A DNA stretch of 64,000 nt from Umbilicaria muhlenbergii (taxonomy: Eukaryota > Ascomycota > Lecanoromycetes > Umbilicariales > Umbilicariaceae): the NCBI GenBank assembly GCA_000611775.1, contig KK106983.1, positions 1,450,654-1,514,653 on the forward strand, given 5' to 3'. Below the pieces are notes generated by a model, which was not told the origin of the DNA, made no database searches, and worked only from the letters and a program-made list of their open reading frames with translations. The position numbers were made by a program, and so were the translations under genes. How positions within the stretch are numbered: position 1 is the first letter of the stretch; the number at the start of each line of letters is the position of its first letter. Positions 26,201 to 36,080 of this stretch are shown one piece after another.

Positions 26201-28190
26201 AGCCCTTCATCTTTTTTTAAAACAAAAAGGATGAGTGCTCCTGCAGAGCTCATGAAATGATGAATTTAACCTTTCATTAAGATGTCATTTAAATATTCTC
26301 ATAACACCTTTAACTCAGTATTGAAGAGGTTATATAAAGAGTCATAAAATGAATCTGTGCTGTTCAAGTCAATTGCATGATCACTGACCTTGTAAAGTGA
26401 AAGAAGGTCAGCATTCTCTGTTGAGAACACATCTGCATAATCAGTGTACTTCTCAGGTAGAGCTTATGTTATTTCAGCACTTTGTATGCACACCTCTGAT
26501 GCAATGTTATCACTCAGACTGACTCATATCATGACATAAACAGCAGAGTGATCTTGAATCTCTCTTATGAATTCATCAAGTGACTGTAACTCAATAAGCT
26601 GCTTTTTAATGTTGAAGCGTCACACCTTCATTCTGCAGTTGATTCACACATGTTCAGTCTTCAATGCAGAGAGTTCAAGGATAAGAGGTGATCTTGACTT
26701 ATTTAATGCATAAAACACATGTTCACATTCATGAGATTGTCCTCAACTGTCAGTAAGTTGATAATGCACATAGTAAGCACTGAAGCAGTAAGCCTTCTGA
26801 TCATTAAAGAATTAAAGTTGAGACAAAAAACACTTAATATGAGTCAATTGATGCTCAATAATGAAATGTTGTGAAATCACATTAACTTCAGCTCCCGTGT
26901 TCAATAAGGCTTGCATGAGTATGACATCATCATTGTGAAGAACTTGTTCATCAATAATTAAATTAAGCTTTAAGACTACTTTTGTTCAGTGCTTCAGTGA
27001 CATGAAGTCTTCATTGAAGTGTTTTCATTTTTTGATGCTGAAACAGCTGCAACTGAGGTCTTATTCAGATCTGAGTTTTTCACAGACTGTGAATAATCAG
27101 AGGAATAATGTCTCTTCTGATTGCAATTTCAACAAGTCATGTGTGACAAGTTTTTTATTTCAGGAGCCTTCACTGATCTGCTTTCACATTTATTATCTCA
27201 CTTGCTCTTCATCTTGCCCTCATCAGGCTTATGATCCTTATTCTCAGCAGGCTTTGATGATGACTCAAGTTTGCAGCTGAGGGTAGCTGTCATATTAGGA
27301 TTTGCTTTTAATTTCATGACACCTCTCAAATGTAAGTTATTCTTCAGATGTGCAGTCAAGGTGACAGTTTCCTTTTAAGTTGTGAGTAAGTTCTGATAAT
27401 TCATCAAGGCTGCACAGACCTCAGGCTTCAATTTTGTGAAGAAGTGAGTCCTCATGTGCTCTTCACTGTAAAGAGGTAACTGAGCTTTCAAGGTGCTCAA
27501 ATAACTATTGAAAGCTTGAACTGATTAATGAGGTAGTTGAACAGCATCATTATACAACTGAGTGATGTGAAGCTGATGATTCACAGGGTCCTCAATAATG
27601 TTGAGCAGGAATTTCATAAAATCATCTCAGATAACAGTGAAATAATTTTTAATCTCATCATCTTACAGTCATGCCTCCTTGAGTTCACTCTTGAGGTATT
27701 GCATGACATAAATCATCTTATCCTCCTCATGAGGGAAATCAGCTGAGTTAAAATGAAAGGTATTTTTTACATCTTGCATTTAATTCAGGTGCTCTTTCAT
27801 GTTCTTGTTATGATATAACAGCAACTCCTTTGCCTGAATCCTTGATCATACATTTCATATTGACAGTGTTTCATCAGTGTGGTGCTTGCTCATTACAGAC
27901 TCAGCATTCATAAAGTTAAGAAATCTCTCAGCTGAGGTATCAACATGAGTAGCAGGATCTTTGAGTAGGTTGATTTTTAATGTCAGAACTTTCATTCAGA
28001 GCTGCTGCAGTTCTTATTACTTAAGAAGTTCATCTTGCTGTCATTTCACTTGCATGATCTCATCATTAATATTGCACATCATTTCACCTGAGGATCCTTC
28101 ACTCATGAGGTTCACTTCACTGATGTCAGAGGAAATGAGTGATGTTTCATGATTATTTTGTTGATTCTTCATCATCATGTCTTATTCTGC
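23270..28190 (-). pseudogene. gag-pol of element E (chromovirus), decayed
   Basis: On the minus strand gag begins near 28190 and runs to about 27.0 kb, with a CCHC zinc knuckle near 27140-27070 (C-x2-C-x4-H-x4-C, partly decayed). Protease follows near 26.91 kb (NTGAEVNVIS, first Asp decayed to Asn). Reverse transcriptase is at about 26.3-25.64 kb with intact YLDD at about 25884-25895. RNase H reads through 25641-25372 and beyond. The integrase HHCC domain is near 24.55-24.40 kb and its catalytic core is at about 24.35-23.8 kb. A chromodomain lies at about 23.48-23.28 kb with decayed Y-K-V-R-W-K-G-W. Many in-frame TGA and TAA codons make it inactive. The protease and RT differ from those of element C, so E is another lineage. 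Confidence 0.9.
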
Positions 28191-28270
28191 TTCAGAAGTT
28201 TAACATAATTGGTTTTAAATCTGCATCTTATCTCAGGCCATCACTCTTTGAAAGGTAAAGTTATTAGAAC

Positions 28271-28498
28271 TGTCAGATTATAATATCTCTTACTAGAAAG
28301 AAAAGTATAATTGAGGTATGTGACAGCATGAGATATAAATGTATAAAGGTTATATGATCCTAACTATATAAAACTAATAATTAAGAAATGAAGGTGAGAT
28401 CAAGCAGTGCAGAGTTTTCATGTGACTCATTAATGCTGTCAAGTCACTTGTAGGGTGTATGCTTTACATGAGTCTTAAATTGTCATTAACCTGTGACA
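28271..28498 (-). repeat. 5' LTR of element E
   Basis: 228 bp, TGTCAGATTATAAT to CTGTGACA on the plus strand. It has the same length as 21660-21887. Differences between the two are transitions only, with no indel. Confidence 0.93.
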
Positions 28499-28503
28499 CT
28501 TTC
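28499..28503. repeat. target-site duplication of element E, right copy (CTTTC)
   Basis: Exact copy of 21655-21659 on the outer side of the other LTR. Confidence 0.9.
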
Positions 28504-29147
28504 TTCTACTCAGTCTTTCATCAGCTGTAGCAGAAAATGCTCTGAGAGCTTCTCTGATGAAATCAGAGAAGAACATAATGATTTCAAGGGTGTCATGCAG
28601 CATTGTTCATGACAGACAAACTCACAAGTAATGAAAGAGTCTGAAGAAAGAGGATAAGAGAGCTATGAAGTATCAAGTCCTCACAGAGCATATAACTTAT
28701 TTAATTATAAGAGATATGAGGTTTAAGATCATTGATGAATCTGAGGATTCAGCATGAGACATACAAGCCACGTGCAAATATCATATATCAGATGTGACGG
28801 GATTACTCATCACTGAGAACAAAGTCATCTGGCTCATAGGCTTTCAAATCAAGGAAATGCACATCACTCACTCTGTATAAATGTGCAATGATCACTGCAC
28901 ATGGCTTTACCAAGCCTACGCCAAGTGGCGGAGAGACTGAATCACGTTTATTGAAATGTGAATGACATGAGAATGAAACTTGATGCAGAGAGAGTGAAAT
29001 GTGAGCTCCTGCTGAGTAAAGTTCCTCAGTGATGCAACAGGCGTCAATGTCAACACCTGCACATCAGACAAGCTTGACTACTGAGTCAGAGCTGCAAGGA
29101 TCTTTGAAGAAAATGAATACAAGCTCAACAATTCATTCCTGATCTAA
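28504..29147 (+). pseudogene. element C accessory ORF3, 3' part
   Basis: The frame resumes immediately after the right duplication of element E, in phase with 21038-21659. It begins with a hydrophobic run (leucines and valine at about 28504-28540) that spans the junction, so the uninterrupted protein would have had a short hydrophobic segment in its middle. It then becomes basic and rich in Trp-to-TGA sites. Visible sense stretches include HISDVTGLL and CTWLYQAYAKWRR. The frame reaches TAA at 29145, which may itself be a decayed Gln codon; the phase then stays mostly open to about 29276. Family unknown. Confidence 0.55.
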
Positions 29148-29587
29148 TCATGCTGTCATCAGCAACAACCTCACCAAGGCTGATGAAGAGTTATCACAAG
29201 AAAGTCAGTGAGAGATGAAATCTGAGCATCACCTGACATCATTGACCTTTCCTCTATTTACTCTTTTTATTCTTAAGACTTCTCTCTCTCTCCTGTCTCA
29301 AATTTCCTATGTAATCAGTGATTGCTTTACTAGTGACATGGTATTATCATGCATTATCTTCAGCAACACTCTTCTAAATAGGGTGAAACGCGCTTCTAGG
29401 AAAGTGAAAGACTCATAGAAGTTATGAGCATGTTTAAAAGAAAGCACTTGTTGTGACTTTATCAGAGCCTCAGCTCTATCAGAGCCTTATCACCTCTTAT
29501 CTTAACTTAACTTAGCATAACTTAATGAAGTCAGCATAAAAGCTGACTTTTTAGTAGATAAAATATGACATCTTTATCACTCACAAC

Positions 29588-29954
29588 AAAGTGTGTAAAT
29601 TTTTAAGTGGTGAAAATCTTGAAGTTCTTTAAATATTCAAAACTCAACACTTATACAGTGCTTTCAGACTCAACAAATCATGATTTTTTATTGCAGAAAA
29701 GTGAATTTTAGCAAAAGTTTACTTATTATAAGTTTTACTGTTATTATAACACTGTGTGTGTACTTGTTTAAACAATTGTTTTAATAACTGTTTTTTTATC
29801 GCAAAATTTTGATGTTCCGCTCAAGATTTAAGGTTGAGCTCAAAGCGCTCAAAGAGTGCTAAGAGCGGCTGTTAGCTGAGACATGAGATCAGAAGCTCAG
29901 AGCGCTCAAAGTGCTAAAAACTAACTCAGAGCTAACTTGCTAAATTGCTGATGA
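29588..29954 (+). repeat. 367-bp direct repeat, copy 2 (probable 3' LTR region of element C)
   Basis: Same orientation and length as 14404-14770. It follows the accessory ORF of element C by about 440 bp. No purine tract is obvious just upstream. The sequence directly to the right is a different LTR (29967-30323). Confidence 0.6.
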
Positions 29955-29966
29955 TACCCTGTAGGT

Positions 29967-30323
29967 TGATGCTCAAAGTGTAACAGGTGATGTCATAGTG
30001 ACTGAAGTAGTACTGTCATTCAGTGAACTATTGATATCACGATTGAATAGAACTCAGAAGATAGAACTAGTAAATTGCCTTTGATACATGAGTTGAGCAT
30101 GAGCTCCTAACTATGAATCTACCTGTGGTTATATAGACTCTAGGAGACTCATGTGATCAAGGTGATCATAGTGATTGAACCCTTGATCGCTCTGAACAGC
30201 TTGATTACCCTGATCGAGGTGATTGAGGTGTTTGAGCCCTCACTCACCTTGATCACTTCAATCGGTACCAGCTGTTCACCGCAAGCGTGTACTTCTAAGT
30301 ACTGTTCTGACTAAGTTATAACA
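29967..30323 (-). repeat. LTR copy, lightly mutated (solo LTR or remnant)
   Basis: This 357-bp segment matches 8288-8702 over its whole length apart from a gap of about 58 bp. It keeps C and G at many sites that are T or A in the other copy, so it is closer to the original. It is not followed by gag, so it is either a solo LTR or a fragment. The flanks show AGGTTGA on both sides (29963-29969 and 30327-30333), but this does not fit the TG...CA ends. Confidence 0.7.
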
Positions 30324-30972
30324 TTGAGGTTGAAGGGTAAGGTAACTTGAGCACGATAGGCTTTAGATGATGAAAGTTTAGATAAGGCTGCCGGGATCCT
30401 TAACCGAAGGGTACTGCATACAGGCGTGACAGGGTGGGGGGGTTTTCTTGCGCCATACCTTTATTTAGCAGGGCACGACTTCGACTCCGCTGAGCTGGAG
30501 GTCAGCCTAAAATCTTACGCCTGATTGGGAACAAGACAAGGAATCCAATGCCGAGTACGGAGGTACCTATGCAGTTATATTGATCTTGATGCCGTACGAG
30601 TATGGATATCTGCAATCCTTCCGAGAAGGCTCTGATAACCCAATCAGCTTTGAGCTGTCTCTCGATCTGACAGCACGCTGCAACAGCTTCTCGGCTGGCC
30701 GGAGTTCACGGTGGGATGCCACGTGCCTTGGCTGGATGGCTGGCATGCCAGTGACCGCAGCTGAGAATTATGCAAGGGGGGTGGCGTTTTCTTGTTTTCC
30801 GTACTGTTCGGGAATTTGCCCCAACAGCATAAGTTCGGGTCGACCCCCTGAAAATCGCTGCCATCAAAGGCATAACGCTTGGCGCTAGGGTCGACCCGAA
30901 ATCGAGGGTGTTGGGTATACGAACAGGGCGCTCCCCGATGAAGATAGGGCACAGGGGAGACAGACAGGGTGG
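30324..30972. other. GC-normal, unmutated island inside the TE block
   Basis: About 650 bp with ordinary base composition and many CpG lies between a mutated LTR and the right terminal inverted repeat. Several overlapping open frames of about 100 codons exist on both strands, but none resembles a known protein and they are best explained by high GC. A 13-bp perfect inverted repeat (30834-30846 and 30888-30900) has GGGTCGACCC, itself a palindrome, in each arm. It may be the right subterminal part of the 17.4 kb unit or a single-copy host fragment. Confidence 0.5.
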
Positions 30973-31040
30973 CAGAGAGTGCTCTGAGCGCATAAAGTAC
31001 TATTAACTAAAACCTTATTTTTGAGCAGGCTGTTAAATTG
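30973..31040 (-). repeat. right 68-bp terminal inverted repeat of the 17.4 kb unit
   Basis: Reverse complement of 13656-13723, with two visible transition mismatches; it ends GGCTGTTAAATTG on the plus strand. The decayed gag frame of element D resumes right after it. Confidence 0.75.
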
Positions 31041-32100
31041 TGAATGACTTCATGTTTTAATACTTTATATCTCTTTTCTCTTCTGTTTTTAAGTGAGTAT
31101 CCTCCTCAGCTCCTGATGCACCCTCAATTGCTTAATCATTTTCTTCAATTCTTTACTCTTAATGCTCATCATTGATTCAACTACCTGCTGTATAATATCA
31201 TCATTGAGGCCCTCAATAAGTCTGGTAGTGATTTGTAACTTGATGATATCTGAAAAATGTTTAACAATGTTCCTCACTTTCTTAAAATACTCAATCAAAG
31301 TCTTGTTGTCTTGCTTCAAGTTGAAGAGATCATTCAATGCTTGTTTCTGCATCACTTTTTTGTTGAGGTGAGGGAAACACTTGATTAAGCTTTCAGTCAA
31401 TTTAATTTAACTTTTCTTAATGTCATTCTCTTGATCTGTCACTCATCACCTTGTCTTTCTGCCTGTATTACTTATGAGCAGGTATGTCTTCACCTTCTCT
31501 GCATTAAACTTCTTGCTCAGGCTTGAGTCATCAAATTTCAGCTTCATTAATGTAGTAAACATTTTAACATCCTCTCATCATTCCTCAGTAAATTTTGAAA
31601 TCTTGTACATCCTCATCATTTGGTATGATGCTGATGAATCAGGGTCACTTGACAGATCATGAATTTCTGATTGAGTAAGTATGAGTGTTGTGACAGGTAG
31701 TTCATCTGAATATGAGGATGAGATTCTTACAGCAGCTGAATCTGAAGAACAGTTGAATAATTATCTGATATTAACTTTTGATGCTCCTGATTCTGATGTT
31801 TCACTGCTTATGATACTTCAGTGCTTTAAGTTTATTGAGGTAAATCACTCTTCTTGTGCATCACTGATTGTAGGGAATCATCTGCTTGCTGTATCATCAA
31901 CATTATGAGAGTCTTGTGCAACAACTCATGTGCTTCCTTTCCTGCTTTAAGATGATGATGTGTTTCTTGATAATCAACTAATGTACTCTGCTGAGACTGA
32001 AGTCTCTCAGATTTCTCAGTTCTGTGCCTCACTGTCTCAATGAAACTTTCAGTAAGCTTCATCTTCACTATCTGATGTCAGGTAGCTGATCATCAATAGT
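31041..32100 (-). pseudogene. element D gag, 5' (capsid) part
   Basis: The minus-strand frame 31400-31089 is a helical gag capsid segment (visible: LIEYFKKVRNIVKHFSDI, then TTRLIEGLNDDIIQQ), the pattern of retrotransposon gag. It continues past a decayed Gln codon (TAA) toward 31046. Further gag-like sequence with decayed codons lies at about 31.47-32.07 kb. The frame carries on at 13.65 kb, where the linker and zinc knuckle follow in the same orientation, so this is the missing front half of element D. Sequence from 32.1 to 32.69 kb is AT-rich TE-like DNA with no domain that I recognise; no LTR pair was found. Confidence 0.65.
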
Positions 32101-32978
32101 TGATTAACACCTTCAAGAGAGAGGGTGATGAAAATAAGAGGAAGGAGTATAAGTTGATGAGAACACAGAGGGTATAAAGTGAAGAGAACATGAAAGAAGA
32201 ACAGGTGATACTGTTGACTCAAGAAGATAATCAGATTAATTATTGCTTTCTTATGACAGGTATCCTCTGAACTCCTTTCTTTCTCAATTCATTTGCTCAG
32301 AGTGTGGTTGCCTGACTTTCCTGATCTCAACCTTAATTGTAAGCTTCTCAACTTAGCAGTCAGTCCTGAGGTGTCAACAATGAATAGTCTGAACAAAGGG
32401 ATTTGTGACCAGTTTGAAAATATGATCTTCAGAGTAATAGAAATGCGTAAATGCCTGAACCTGTTCCAATGAGTGTTCTATACACTGATTAATGATTCTC
32501 ACAGCTCACCTCTTGATCCTCTTCACACAGCTGATGAAGCTCAGTCCCCTCAATAAGTGGATTATCTTCCCTCTGGCTTTGACGGACTCAACAACAGTGC
32601 CTGTAGACTTTGAAAAACAACCTCAAGAAAGTGTATAGAGAGCTTGATCAGAGGGAAGAAAGCAAACGGAGAAAAGAGAGCAAATTCAGTCAATCATGAT
32701 CCCAGTTGAGCCCTCAGAATGTAGGCCCCGACAATGGTTTCACGAGTAGTGGCTTATGTGCAGTATTTGAGTGGTATGTAGGATATCAAGTGCAAACTAG
32801 CTACCGAAGCCAGCTATGTAAGGATGCTGACGTAATCGGCCCACAACGGCGGGGTCTTATCCCTTCGACTGTCAGTTCAGCAGCCAGGTCCGTGCGTTGA
32901 GACTAGACAAGGGGGGGGAGGCGGGCCCCCTAGAACATCAATTTCCGCTTTGTTTATTGTTGTTTTCCAGTGGAATTA

Positions 32979-33116
32979 ATGCCTGCTACTTCATTTCGTA
33001 CTGCTTTTGGAGCGCGTTTGAATGTATCTAACATCAATTCATTACGTGTTAATAAAGAAGAAGTGCAGGGTGTCATTGACACTCTTCCCTCTGCTGTAAA
33101 GACTCAACTAAAATGA
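32979..33116 (+). CDS. small ORF of unknown function (45 aa)
   Basis: ATG 32979 to TGA 33114-33116 encodes 45 residues (MPATSFRTAFGARL... VKTQLK). The frame directly follows a T-rich stretch ending TTCCAG, a good 3' splice site, so it could be a terminal exon of something larger. It lies where mutated repeat DNA gives way to normal sequence and is itself not decayed. No family recognised. It could be a chance frame or the edge of a degraded gene. Confidence 0.25.
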   Translation: MPATSFRTAFGARLNVSNINSLRVNKEEVQGVIDTLPSAVKTQLK

Positions 33117-34209
33117 AAACTGTGAGGTTATAGCGCTCCTTATGTGCCACTCTTCTGAACTACTAGCTTCCCCATCAAAATTCTCATCCAACAGGTTCAC
33201 AAGCTCTGTACTCCTGGGTGGCAAGTAGGTGACGTGATCAATGCGGTGCCACCCCATGAACTTCCGTTTCCGTACTCTCCAACCCCATGTCCGAGGAAAT
33301 TAGGAAAATCTGCGGTCGGTACGTCCGTACCGTCTTTTCCGTGTCCGTAACGTCTTTATCGCTCGGATCAGTAACACCTCGAGGCAGGTGCAATAGATGG
33401 AGGTTCGTTATGCATATGGCGTGGCCAAGGGAACTGTATTTATTATGCTGGTCACCGAATAGAAGAACGTATGCAAGTGTCTCCGGTTTAGAAACTACCG
33501 CATTCAGAGTACCTCTTGGCTCCATAGATTAACCAAAGATAGAGGTGATTTCGTCCATGGTATACATAGTCCGTGCCGGGGAACGAGCAGTTGGTGGGCG
33601 GCGAGCAAATGGAGGTGAAGGCTTATTAGCCGCATTGCGAAGGTGCGGCGGAACATATGCCATCAGTATTAATTTGAGGGCTGGAAGAAAGGAATTTCTT
33701 TAGTATGCTGAAGGACCGGCTCGGTGCAACAGAAGGTGAAGTTGCCAAAAGGTGTCCGTTCGCACTGGGGGTGTTCTCAGGGCTTTCGTAGAAGCGGGGC
33801 ACACTCTTCCCATTCCTCTTCCCTTTTCTCCTCTCTCTTTTCGATTGTCTCTTTTCGATTTACTCTTCTCTCTTTTCTCTTCTCCCGCCAAGCAGGAAGA
33901 CAGTAACATGCGAGATTGTTATGGTCTTCGCTAGCGCCAGATGTCATACAGTTGCGGGTGTTTCTAAGCAAGCTACCTTACACTGTATGTTGTCCTTGCA
34001 ACACTCCGGTCTTCCAAGCATCGGGTAGTCACGGCACATCAGCCAGACGCTCTCCCAAACGCGCCTGAGCATTCGTTGGCTGCACTGATCGCGCACAATA
34101 TCAAGCGACGTAGAGATATATACATGAGCATCATAGCTTCTGCTGCTGTCTGTGGTCATCGCTTCTATACAATTAGACAGTATCCGTCTAAGAGCTTAGT
34201 ATATACCCA
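33117..34209. other. transition region without a recognised gene
   Basis: Base composition returns to normal from about 32.7 kb. A pyrimidine-rich tract (33803-33888, mostly CTCTT and TTTTCT) creates long but low-complexity open frames on both strands. I see no domain, tRNA or repeat that I can name. Confidence 0.5.
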
Positions 34210-35317
34210 CTATTCAAAAAGATGCTTCGCGGCATGATCGACGTGGTCGTCTGCGAATGACGCCATAGTGAAATAACTGTGATCATAATCCGGTTGGTAC
34301 CTTATAATCAAGTCCTTATCGTTGCCCGATTCCCTCGCTGCCTCTGCAAAGTTCTCGGGAAGTAGCTGGCCCTGCTTGTAGAAATTGTCGCCCGTGCCCT
34401 ACGACTTGACGTTAGCTGCTGCCAGATCTCTCGACTGCGGCTTCGATATGCAGACAATCTGGGATACATACCACGTCGATGAGCAGATCAAGGGGGCCCT
34501 TGTATTTCTTCACCAGCTCTGTGGCGTCATGTTCTTTCCATTTGCTCTGCTGGTCTTCTCCAAAGTATCCCTTAAATGCCTTCTGGCCCCATGGGCAATT
34601 GATAGGATTCGCGATTGGTGCGAAAGCAGAGACCGACTTGTATTTACCAGGGTTTTTAAGGAACTGACGTCGACCGGGGCACGTCAGCCATTGCCCACAT
34701 CGGCGACCTATCGCGCGTTTTGGGGTAGACAGGTCTCTGAATACGAACCAGAGTCAACGCGCCGTGCCCGCCCATACTGTGTCCCGTGATGCTGACACGA
34801 CTCGAGTCCAGCTGCTCAAAGGATGAGAACAGGGTCTTTGGCAATTCCTCCGTGATATAGCTGTACATATTGTAACCTGTCGACCATGGTTCTTTCGTCG
34901 CATCGACGTAGAAACCCGCGCCGCTACCGAAATCGTACGACTCATCTTCGCCCTCGATCTTCAGACCACCTAGGAATGGAAGAAACACAGATTAGCTCGA
35001 TGACTGAATGATCGAGCTAGGCCAACTACTATGTTTGAAGCGGCATGCTTACGAGGACTTGTATCAGGATAGACGACGGCGATGCCCTTCTGACTGGCTC
35101 TGTGCTGAAAGAACCCCTTCTCAGCGCAATTGTCCCCCGTACATGTCAATCCGGAGAGGTATATCAAGATAGGAACTTTGTGCAAAGGGTTCGTTGTCGC
35201 TTGCGGCGGAAGGTATAGGTTGAATGCCATCTCGCAATTCGTTGTCGAGGCATTGTGCACCAGTTTCAGCAGCTTGCCGCCAAAGCTGGCAATCGTCGCC
35301 TTAGTTTGGACAGACAT
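34210..35317 (-). CDS. S-formylglutathione hydrolase (esterase D family)
   Basis: Hydrolyses S-formylglutathione to formate and glutathione, the second step of glutathione-dependent formaldehyde detoxification in the cytosol. Four exons were read on the minus strand: 35317-35053, 34969-34749, 34663-34472 and 34398-34210, with GT-AG introns, giving 288 residues, the usual family length of about 280-290. The nucleophile elbow GHSMGG puts the catalytic Ser at about residue 153. The DHSYF motif gives the probable catalytic His at about 266, and Asp near 230 (GTGDNF) completes the triad. The N-terminal [13 protein letters not shown] motif is typical. The ATG at 35317 gives the family-like start [16 protein letters not shown]. 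It is the first intact gene beside the repeat block. Very sure of the family. Confidence 0.93.
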
Positions 35318-36080
35318 TATATGAGCTTGAGTTCGGGCAGTCTTTGCCGTGGAGACAACGGTGGATGATGCAAGGGAACAAGATGACGACGGGCGCCGTT
35401 GAGGGGCAACATCAATTGCAATTTAGTTGATGGGGCCAATTTTATGGGTCCCGTTTATTAGACAGCCAGCGGCGTGTAAGCTACTCACCAGTCAGATTCA
35501 GTTTATGAGAGCTGAAAAGAGATCAGAACCTCGGTATGTTGTAGCTGTCAAAGAGCCGGTTAGCCCTTGTCAATTGACAGCTTTTTCAAGCAAATTTAAT
35601 ACATGACAGGGTCTCCATGTTGATGTTTAGACCTTCTCTGTGAAGCAATCAGATAAGTCATGAAAACTAAGCAAGAGCACATTGAATCGAACGAGGTGCC
35701 CCTCAACCTGACGAGACAGACATGAACTGTAGACTGCTAGTTGCTAGGTTCTGTTAGTCTGCACGCTGCTGGCTGCCTTATAGACGGAACCATTTGCCCC
35801 TTCGGCGGAGATAGGAAAAAGGGACAAGCACGAAGCCATATTATTACACCATTGCTATGGCGGCATCGCTACAAAATGTGTTGATGCTTGTGAGCTGTCC
35901 TTGCACGACGAGGTGCATGATGTGGACGGTTTGGTCGACTAAATGACGAGTCTAAAGCTTCGCCGGCGGAGAGTATACTAGGATACATCTGGGTTGAAAC
36001 ACGCAGGCAACATTCCATCATTCACGTATAGCAGCTCATCTCATTTACTGCCTTGCTGCGTGCATTGTCTCAAGCTGCCT
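35318..36080. other. intergenic, upstream of the S-formylglutathione hydrolase gene
   Basis: About 760 bp between the start of the hydrolase gene and the 3' end of the xylulokinase gene. It has normal composition with no frame, repeat or RNA gene that I can support; it should hold the hydrolase promoter. Confidence 0.5.

Larger units (their letters stand above)
21660..28498 (-). mobile_element. full-length Ty3/gypsy chromovirus (element E), nested in element C
   Basis: The element is 6839 bp with two 228-bp LTRs, 5-bp duplications and a polypurine tract next to the 3' LTR. The minus-strand coding order is gag, protease, RT, RNase H, integrase, chromodomain, which defines a chromovirus. The LTRs have identical length and differ at about two dozen sites, all transitions, so the element has been hit by C-to-T decay since insertion. 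The primer-binding site after the 5' LTR (28270 leftward) is too decayed to assign a tRNA. About 1.2 kb between the chromodomain and the 3' LTR does not belong to pol and carries a plus-strand ORF. Confidence 0.95.

Noticed and set aside
28240-28270. tRNA primer-binding site next to the 5' LTR of element E
   Set aside because: The sequence is too decayed to match a tRNA 3' end.
29960-30335. AGGTTGA as target-site duplication of the LTR at 29967-30323
   Set aside because: It overlaps the LTR ends defined by comparison with 8288-8702 and would give non-canonical termini.
30580-30993. Three overlapping frames of about 100 codons
   Set aside because: Mutually overlapping, in a high-GC island, no recognisable protein.
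33700-33971. Several open frames on both strands
   Set aside because: They come from a pyrimidine tract and are low in complexity with no domain.
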